From Cerioporus squamosus (taxonomy: Eukaryota; Basidiomycota; Agaricomycetes; Polyporales; Polyporaceae): a stretch of 64,000 nucleotides of DNA. Below are positions 56,532-64,000 of the stretch, piece after piece (within the stretch, counting starts at the first letter, position 1; every line of letters begins with the position of its first letter). The notes below the pieces were generated by a model. The model ran no database searches and was not told where the DNA came from. It saw only the letters and a list, made by a program, of their open reading frames with translations. The stretch lies in assembly GCA_022592435.1 (NCBI GenBank), contig JABYQS010000001.1, forward strand, positions 1 to 64,000, read 5' to 3'. Made by a program: the position numbers and the translations under genes.

Positions 56532-59500
56532 TTAGATCATGTCTGCCCAGTACTCGAGCTCTTCGTCGATCTCGTCCCGCGGGAGGTACGGAAGTTCAGG
56601 CATCTTCGGCATGTACTCTGACATCCACTCGAGCACGCGAGGATGTGCGCGGACCCTGTTGCAACCGGTCAGGATACGGATGGAGAAGGAATGCAGGCAC
56701 ACACGCACTTGGAGGGGTCGAAGTTGATTACTTGCAAGGTCTCCATACGGGTTGCTCGAGACAACGCGACATAAGCTGCGCAAGGAGAGTTGACGACCAT
56801 GCTGATCCCGCGCCATGGGAGTTTGTCACGCACCTTGCCCCTTCTCGAAGATCCTGTTGAGGTTCACCCGGACGCGCTCGAGGGTCTGACCCTGCGACTT
56901 GTGGATGCTCAACGCCCACGCCAAGATCAGCGGGACCTACAGCGCACGCAGCAATCAGTCACCCATCGCACGGAGACAGTCCGCATTAGATGAATCACAC
57001 ACCTGCTCGCGGACAGCTTCGATGTTCCCGTCGGCGTTGATGACCTCGAACGACAGGGGCACGCAGAGCATGAGCGGCCCCGAGTGAAATTGCACACATG
57101 GCCATACACTGTTATTTGCGAGGATCGCCTTGAGTTTCTGCTCGCGCTGGTCGGCCTGTGCCTTCTCTTGCAGTTTGTCGAGCTCCCCTCCTGCTCCAGC
57201 GTCAGTTGTCTTCTCGTCTTCGACGCCGAGAGCCTTGCGCAGTCCTGCTGGTTGTCGGGTATCGCGATCTGTGCACCCTTCGCGACTGCATCTCGAGGTT
57301 TGTAGAACGCAACCACACGTCCGATCGAGCCATTCACAAGCAGGCCTTGGATGATGTTCTACATCCGAACAATGTGGACAAGATGACTTTGAGATGACTT
57401 GCTGAGCCATAGACAAGGAGATCCCCCACCTTGATCAACATCACCTGCGCACCGACCTTGAGCGGCAGGATCTTCGGAGCGATCACGTCCTTCAGAGCAC
57501 GTTCAACACGCTCAGGAGGGTACTTTCGCCCATTGTCATCTCGGCCGGGGGCGTCGAGAGCCGGGTAGTTCGTGGGCTCGCCTGGGAGTGCCTTGAGGCG
57601 TCTACTGTTCGCGTTCTCAACCTCATCTCGTGTAGGATAACTTGAGCAGCGAAGCCGGAAAGCGTAAGTTGCTTGCAATCGTGAGTAGAAGAATGCGAGA
57701 CTCACAGCTCGGTCGGTTCGATTCCATCATCGTACTTGACCTCTCGTGAGAGCTTTCGGAAGGCGAGAGTAGCCTCCGCGTCCAGGTTGCCGAACCGCAT
57801 CGCGTTCAACATATCAACAAACTCTGGAGGAAAGATGTTCACGTTCAGTAGTCCGACCCCAGAAGCTCTAGGTGCTTACTCTGGTCCTTCTGCCGGAACA
57901 CCTTCTGCAGCACGATCGGTGGGCCGACGCAACGCTTCCAAGCATCCGAGTCGAACGCGAAACAAGCTGGGATTTGTGCACCTGTCGCGCTCTTGTCCGG
58001 TACAGGCGGGAGCTGGCAGAAATCTCCTGACAGCACAAGCTGCGACGATGATCATCAGCCTCACTGGCACATTGAGCGAACGCTGGGGGCGACATACTTG
58101 AATGCCACCGAAAGGCAACTCGTTCTTCCTCAACTTGCGGCCGACATACTCCTGCGATAGCCCGTCAGGTTTCGGCATCTAGCATAACCACCGCCTGGAA
58201 GCACTCACCAGCTTGTCAAACAGCTTCCCGTCGATCATCGAGACTATGGAATGGCAGCCTTGAATATGCGCTGAATAATCTTCCAATGAAGAAAGACGCA
58301 CTTTCGTCAATGATCAACACCTTGCACTGCCGCCACCTCTCCAGAACCTTGCTCTTGCTCGTCTCAGATGGGTCCGTGTTGAGGAACTCCTCTCCTCCCA
58401 AGTCAGCGCCAACCCTCTCCCCTTCTTGGCCCACAGCTCCTTGCGTCGCTTCACGTCTGCCTGTACGCCTTCGCATTGAGCCCATAGATCTTGGCCACCA
58501 GCCCGTCCTTGTCATCCTTGCCCAGGCCGATGCCCGCCCACGAGTGCAGCGTGCACCCACCGATGTTGATGGACGCGATGCCCGTCGACGCCGTCACGCC
58601 CAGCCGGTTGCTCGGCCTGCCTCCGAAATGCTTGATGATCTCACGCATGAGCACTGACTTGCCCGTGCCCGCAGACCCGGTGAAGAACACGCTCTCCCCA
58701 TTCTTGACCTTCGCGAGCACGTATAGCTGGTCGGGCGACAGCTGGATGTCGTGCACAGGCCCTGTTGCGAGCAGACCCGCAGGCGCGGTGGGCGCAGGGG
58801 CATCGTCTACTGCCTTCCCCAGTCGCGATTGCTGGCTCTTGCTTCGGTTCCTGCTTGACAGCGGGTGGCGGTGCTGACGAGGCGTTGCCTGCCTCGAGGG
58901 CCCTGCTTGCGGCTGTTGCTGCCGTTGAGGCGTACGCGACTGCGGACGAGATGGTGTGCCCCAGTCGGGCGGAGGTCCGTCCAGAATCTCGATATCCGAG
59001 TCTTCCTCATAGTAACCGGATTGCGGATGAGCGGAGGGTGGCCCAGCCAGAATCTCCACGTCCGAGTATTCATTATCCACATCCATGGCATCGTCGTTGT
59101 CACCTCCCATGTGTGAGACCTGTTGAGCAGCAACATAGGCAGCCGGTCCAGCGCTTCCAGGTGGCGCGGGTGGGATGTGCTGCTGCACTGGCTGATTGCC
59201 TTGCGGATCTGTGGTTAGGAGCCATGAGCTCACGATCAGTCTCGTGTGGTCGCCTAAGACATACAGTGATATGGAGGAGGGGCGTCTACAGCAGTGGCAT
59301 CTGCTATGCCCTGCAACCATGCTTGCGCACCTTCCAGGCTTCGGAAACTCTTGTAAATCACGTTGGGCACCCTCGTTACCTGGATATCGCAAGACTTGTC
59401 AGGACTCTCGTCTGTTCGTACAGTCTCACACATTGCTCACATTTGTCTTCGTCTAGTGCACCGAAATGTTGCCGATAAGCGATGTGGCCACAGCTCGTAG

Positions 59501-59596
59501 AAGCTGCGGCAGGCGCACCTCCTCCCAAGTCTTGTAGATTTGCGTTCCTTGCCTGCCGTTGTGAACAGCATAGTACTTTTGCTTTGGCTGGGCCAT
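56532..59596 (-). CDS. Pif1-family DNA helicase with N-terminal RNase H1-like domain (frame breaks)
   Basis: The gene starts at 59596 with [20 protein letters not shown] and [19 protein letters not shown], which match the short RNA-DNA-binding domain of RNase H1 (Cauli_VI). An acidic linker follows (YSDVEIL, DSDIEIL). Helicase motifs are complete: [13 protein letters not shown] (Walker A), [32 protein letters not shown] (Walker B), [55 protein letters not shown] and [16 protein letters not shown], ending ELEYWADMI. It is a 5'-3' SF1B helicase for nuclear or mitochondrial genome stability. Between [12 protein letters not shown] and [18 protein letters not shown] the frame changes twice (near 58454-58458 and in CCCC at 58419-58422). 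Each fits one missing base. Confidence 0.87.
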
Positions 59597-60142
59597 TAGG
59601 GGACTCCACAGTACAAGATCTGGTCAGAGGACGATATATAGTGACCACAGTCGGCCGGGTGGCAGACAGTGGTTGTGGTAAAGAAGCAAGCAGCGAACGC
59701 ACACAACAGGCGCCACGACGCGTCGCGTACTCATTGTCATCACGTGTCCGAGTGTCCCGCCGGTTGGCGGACCGAAGCAGTCTGCATGTCGACTATGACA
59801 GGACGCTCACGTCGGCGACGACGAAGTGAGAGGGATGCTGGTCATAACGAGGTCGTAAACAAGAACAGCCGATCTGCTCTAAGGAGTGTTCTAAGAATAC
59901 AGCCGTCTCCTCGGAATCCTTCATACCAACTCCCTGTGCAAACAATCAGGGTGCCTGTAGGTACGTAGTGATGCAAGAGACGCAGCATCGTGTATGCAAG
60001 CAGACCTTCCAGAGATAATGATACTGCGAACAGAACGTAGTGGGGAACACAACAACACGAGGAAAGAAAGAGGTACAACAACCTGCGCAGTCTATACAAA
60101 CTGTGCGCCCATATGTATGTGCTAGGCACCGAAGACGGACCG
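59597..60142. other. Intergenic between Pif1 and Nudix genes
   Basis: No gene is supported. It holds the Pif1 promoter and the Nudix 3' flank. Confidence 0.4.
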
Positions 60143-61752
60143 TCACCGCCAAAACAGCACCCAGCTGCCGAGGAGAAGGCCGAGAAGTACGAAGATCGCG
60201 CGCACTACGATCACGACGACCAGTGCCTTGCGCACCGCCGCGTAGAAGGTCGTGAGTGCAGAGCCGGTCCAGTTTATCCTGTTCAAATGTTAGTGACCAG
60301 ACAGAAAACACTAGGAATCCTTGGCTCACCTCCTGTCATTCGTTCCAGCTGCACGTACGCTAGCCTCCCAACCGCGAATGACAGCACGATATCGCTTGCC
60401 AAACACCCAGATCCAGAAGTTCACATCCGGGTAGCCAAATCGAGGGAACACGCTGGCAAGGCTCGGTGCCAACACGGGCACCCTAAGAAGCTCAGCTTCG
60501 GCATCGGGTGGCAATAACATTGCTCCTGCACCTCCCCGGCGAGCGTCGGGAGGTGCCATATTTGCGAGCAGATCGAGGGTCATGCCGAGCGAGAGTCCCC
60601 ACAGCTTGAGCGTTTCGTCCGGTGCGTATCGTGACCGTTGCCGCTTCATCGACGGAGGGGCAGAACCGGCCGTTTCTACCTGCGCACGCTTCACGTCCAT
60701 AGTCTTCTCGTCGGGGGTATCGGCTGTGACGGACATCGGAGATGATGGGATGAGAATGGCGGGGAACTTCATACTGCCAACCAAGAGGCGTACGAGCAGC
60801 CGGAGAATGGTAGAATGTCGCGGAGCCAACCTGGACGACGCGTCGACAGACACAGACGACCACCGTGGGCCATCGCCTATTGGCCGAGGAAGGAGCGCAG
60901 AAAGGGGCACCCAATGGAGTGAGGTCCCAGGTGACGGGTCAACGGACGTAGTCCTTGGCGTCAACTGGAGGAATACGAAGGGCGACAGAATCATGAGTAG
61001 GCGCTTCCCCAAGGAGGTCGTAATTTCGCGGTCATCGAGCTGGCCTATAGGTGTGTAGGACGACTCGGCCAAATCCAAGCCGATTTCTTCCCAGGTCTGC
61101 CGCATAGCTACAAAGCAAAACATTCAGTCTCGAACAATTGGCGCGGTGGGCGATAGCGAAGACCAGCACAATGGCAGGCGACCCAGGCATATCGAGGCGG
61201 ACATAGCGTCACTCACCAGTGTACAGACCGCCCTCGTCTCCCTCCTCGGTCTTCCCTCCGGGGAACGCGACGTGCGCCTCACGCGTATTCGGGCCACTCC
61301 CGCTCATGCGACCACCGTCGGTGCCGGCTTCAGGCTTGTCCCTTCTGAGGAAAAGGATCTCTGGCCGCGCACCAGGAGCATTTACCCAATCCAACTGGAA
61401 AAACTCGGTCAAGGACGGTGCGGGGGGATTTGCAGGTGACGAGGGATCGGCGGGTGGTTTCGGGAAGACATAGGTGGGCGGCGGGGATACGCGGAGGATA
61501 ATTGCGACAGCAGCGCGACGCGGCTCTGTGTGCGTGGAGTCAGAACAGAGCACGTCGTGCACACTTGCACGGAGGTGAACGTACGCGTAGCAGGCGAAGC
61601 GATAATTCGCGGCGGGGTTGAGCGGATGCGATGGAGGGCACGAGACAGCAAAGGCACGATGGTGCTTGGCTCTGCGCGCGACGTGTCAGCGATGCTGTGG
61701 GATGCGCGCACACCGTCGGGCACGACGAGGACGCACCTTTGTTGGCCGCCAT
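60143..61752 (-). CDS. Nudix hydrolase with C-terminal TM segment
   Basis: Exon 1 encodes only MAANK plus one base (from 61752). Exon 2 adds EPSTIVPLLSRALHRIRS to IIASPAT. Exon 3 starts QPRRAAVAIILRVSPP. The Nudix box spans an intron: AFPGGKTEEGDEGGLYT joins AMRQTWEEIGLDLAES, giving the G-x5-E and RExxEExGU pattern with Gln-Thr-Trp before EE (the E of RE is Q). Family members of this arrangement (Pcd1 and NUDT7/8-like) hydrolyse CoA or related nucleotide diphosphates. The C-terminal part includes KFPAILIPSSP and FGYPDVNFWIWVFGKRYRA. A last exon (60143-60281 or so) adds AAVRKALVVVIVVRAIFVLL and GLLLGSWVLFWR, a tail TM segment ending at the stop. Length is about 430 residues. The tail anchor is uncommon in the family. 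Confidence 0.85.
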
Positions 61753-62342
61753 GGTGGAGTGTGGGGAAAGAGAGGACTGAAGGCGTACGTTCCCCACACG
61801 GTGCGTGTCTAGGTCGGCATCCGGCGTTCAACGAACAGAGTCCCAACGCTATTTTCGCGTCCATTTCGTTGGGGATGTGACGTCCTCCGAGCGCCTCTGC
61901 TGCCCCTAACCCCAGTCTATCCCCCAAACTTCCTGTCGATCCTCCTGCTATGTATGATCGTTCTCTGTGTAGGTACTTTAACTTGTGAGCCGACGCTCTG
62001 TGACGGGATCGCCGCTGTCCCGTCGGTGCCGTCGCGCGAACAACGACGGGAACAACGGAAACGGACGTGGATTTCCGAGAAGCACGCGTTTTCACCTCGG
62101 GACATCTTACCACACGTCTCGTATAAGTCGAGGCATGGACCTCGAGTGTCAGGGAATACGTGCATCATTCCGACTAGTAGTTGTAGTAGATGGATATACA
62201 GTGCATATGGGTAACGAAGCAATCCGTCCGAACAGTATTCAAAGGTCTCCGAGCAAATACGATGCGCTGTGATAGTAGGTATGTACGATCGAGGGAACGG
62301 GAGGGAACGGGAGAGGGAGCTCACTAGCACGAACCAATACGT
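61753..62342. other. Intergenic between Nudix and RTA1 genes
   Basis: No gene is supported. It holds the Nudix promoter and the RTA1-like 3' flank. Confidence 0.4.
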
Positions 62343-63891
62343 CTATACCTTAGCCTCTTCGCTTCCGCTGCTCCTCTCTTCTATGGCGGGTACGGGAGCG
62401 TCGTCGATGTTGTCCACGTTCGCGAGCGTGTCGATTGAAGGGATCATCCGCCCGGGCCAGAACGGCGTGTACACCGCGACGGCGACGAAGAGCGGGAGCG
62501 AGTCCAGGCCGTAGAAGAACGCCTCGGTCGTCGCGAGGTGTCCCCGGTAGCCCTGGGAGAGCTCGATGACACGGTATATACAACGGATCTGCGGTGAATC
62601 GCGGATAGCGGATAAGTGAGTTGCGGGTTCCGTGAGAGCGAGGACAAAGGTGCTTACGAGGATCCCGACCGAGCTGATGAGGAGGACGTAGGAGAGGGAA
62701 CGCCAGTCTCTGTGCCACGGTTTGTCCGCGTCCATAGCCCAAGTGTTCGGCTCCCTCGTCTTCACGCGGTACAAGAACCGGAGCGACACAAGGACGAAGA
62801 ACGCAAAGGACGCCAGCTGCAGTGCGAGTCCAGCTAAGAAGATCTAGTATGCATCCGGGCTGGTCAGCATGCCTTAGGGCGAAAGCGTCAGAAGACTGGA
62901 CTTACATGCTCGCCCGTCTTGGAGAGCTTCTGGTTCTTCGAGATGGACAGTAGCGCACCCGCCGCCTGTACGAGGAATGTAGTGATGTCGGAGGCGACGA
63001 AGACGATCGTGATGCGTTGAGGACGGATGAGGAGATGCTTGTTCGACTTGATGTATCGCGCGAGGCGTCCCATGAGCATGTACTCGGACGCGATGAATGC
63101 GCATGGCTACAAGTGGAGCTCGAAGTGAGATTACTGTCAAGAAGCACATTTGCGGGCACATACCGAGAGCACGATGAAGAGGTAGTACGCAATGTACTTC
63201 CCTTGACTGTCAGGATCGACGTGCAGACCAAACCGCACACCGAAGCCAACGGCCCAAGCTGTATGAACGCAATGCACATGAGCGCGGCACTAACCACAGA
63301 AAGCAAGGACCATACGCACTGAATTCACCGATGAGCATCGACAGCATACACCGTCCGCCGTACCTCCATAGCAGCACGGTCTGCGTCAACGCAATGAAGA
63401 GGACCAAAGCTGTATACGAACGACGTCAGTGAACCATCCATACAACAGGCACATTCCTGTAAGAGCTGACAGCGTCTCATTTCGATGGACGCAGAAGAAC
63501 GCTAAGCGGGGACGCCTCCATTCAGTGTGCAGACACACGATGCCATAACACCGCAGTTTCCCCCGCCTCACTTCGACTTCCCATCCATCCACTCATCTCC
63601 GCACCACCTCCCACAGCACGCTTCCAGACGAGAAAGGAAAGCGTAGTGTACGCGCGGAGCCACAAGGAATGAAAGAGGCAAACGAGAACACGCACATATG
63701 GCGATCGCGCTGAGGGTGTTGTTCGCGATGTACCGCAGCGGGTTGAACGGGTCGTTCTTGGGGTCCGTAAACACCCACGGCACAGGCATGTACGCCGCTT
63801 CCGCGGACGCAACGCATGCCGCGATCATGGTGAACACCGCGCAGAGCCAGGACGCGGAGGAGCTTGCCCGCGCAGATCGTGAGGGCATCAT
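62343..63891 (-). CDS. RTA1-like multi-TM protein
   Basis: Six or so exons encode about 330 residues from 63891. The N-terminus MMPSRSARASSSASWL plus a hydrophobic run looks like a signal peptide. NPLRYIANNTLSAIAI is the start of the RTA1 core. Then come LVLFIALTQTVLLWRYGG, LMLIGEF-type and WAVGFGVRFGLHVDP, YYLFIVLSPCAFIASEYMLM, GRLARYIKSNKHLLIRPQRI, TIVFVASDITTFLVQAAGAL and the conserved end IRCIYRVIELSQGYRGHLAT and EAFFYGLDSLPLFVAVAVYT. Yeast Rta1 and Rsb1 relatives are seven-TM plasma-membrane proteins linked to sphingoid-base export and azole or aminocholesterol resistance. The cytosolic tail is short and acidic. The first intron is about 280 nt. The start could also be the second Met. 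Confidence 0.88.
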
Positions 63892-64000
63892 GCCGAGCTT
63901 GAGGCTGAAAGTTCCAACGAGCGACTAGGGAGAGCCTCTAGACAGAGGAACGTCGAGGACTGGGGACGGTGAGGGTTACGGCTCGAGGAGGAGTAAGGGA

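Noticed and set aside
1..64000. CRISPR arrays, bacterial operons or phage genes
   Set aside because: Spliced eukaryotic genes throughout; no regularly spaced repeats.

Overview
This window is eukaryotic nuclear DNA, almost certainly from an agaricomycete (basidiomycete) fungus, possibly a polypore. The evidence is GC-rich compact genes, many introns of about 50-70 nt with GT-AG ends, and fungal families such as Npl4, Las1, Cox19, SRPK and FRAY-type kinases, Ure2-type glutathione transferases, an RTA1-like protein and Pif1. I assembled 24 protein-coding loci by matching splice phase by hand. No rRNA, CRISPR array or intact transposon was recognised, and I could not support any tRNA.

Layout: 469-4154 (+) holds an unknown tail-anchored protein and an F-box protein. 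4330-10511 (-) holds a dienelactone hydrolase and then three tandem copies of a multi-TM protein family (DUF7702-like); the middle copy is decayed or mis-sequenced. 11349-13176 (+) is Las1 and 13816-15990 (-) is a type I membrane glycoprotein. 15991-23740 is gene-poor and contains one UbiA-type prenyltransferase (18719-19844, -). 23741-28495 is a divergent pair: a 3'-5' exonuclease (-) and Npl4 (+). 29325-36183 (+) carries a MetR/Cys-3-like bZIP factor, COX19, a glycerophosphodiester phosphodiesterase and the Rieske protein of complex III. 36796-39105 (-) is an RRM/CCHC RNA-binding protein. 39240-44070 is a tandem duplication carrying two Ure2-type glutathione transferases. 44782-47701 (-) is an SRPK kinase. 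49974-55940 (+) is a FRAY-type STE20 kinase followed by an F-BAR/RhoGAP protein. 56532-63891 (-) is a Pif1-type helicase, a Nudix hydrolase with a C-terminal TM segment, and an RTA1-like membrane protein.

Most loci are housekeeping genes with no obvious shared pathway. The accessory signal lies in the two tandem arrays (the DUF7702-like trio and the GST pair) and in the prenyltransferase isolated in non-coding DNA. Several conserved genes (FRAY kinase, Pif1, DUF7702 copy B, possibly the GDPD and Rieske genes) change frame at one or two bases, often in short homopolymers. This looks more like assembly indels than biology, although copy B also has a second, older-looking lesion. I did not find a convincing novel multi-gene system; the DUF7702 array is the least understood part.
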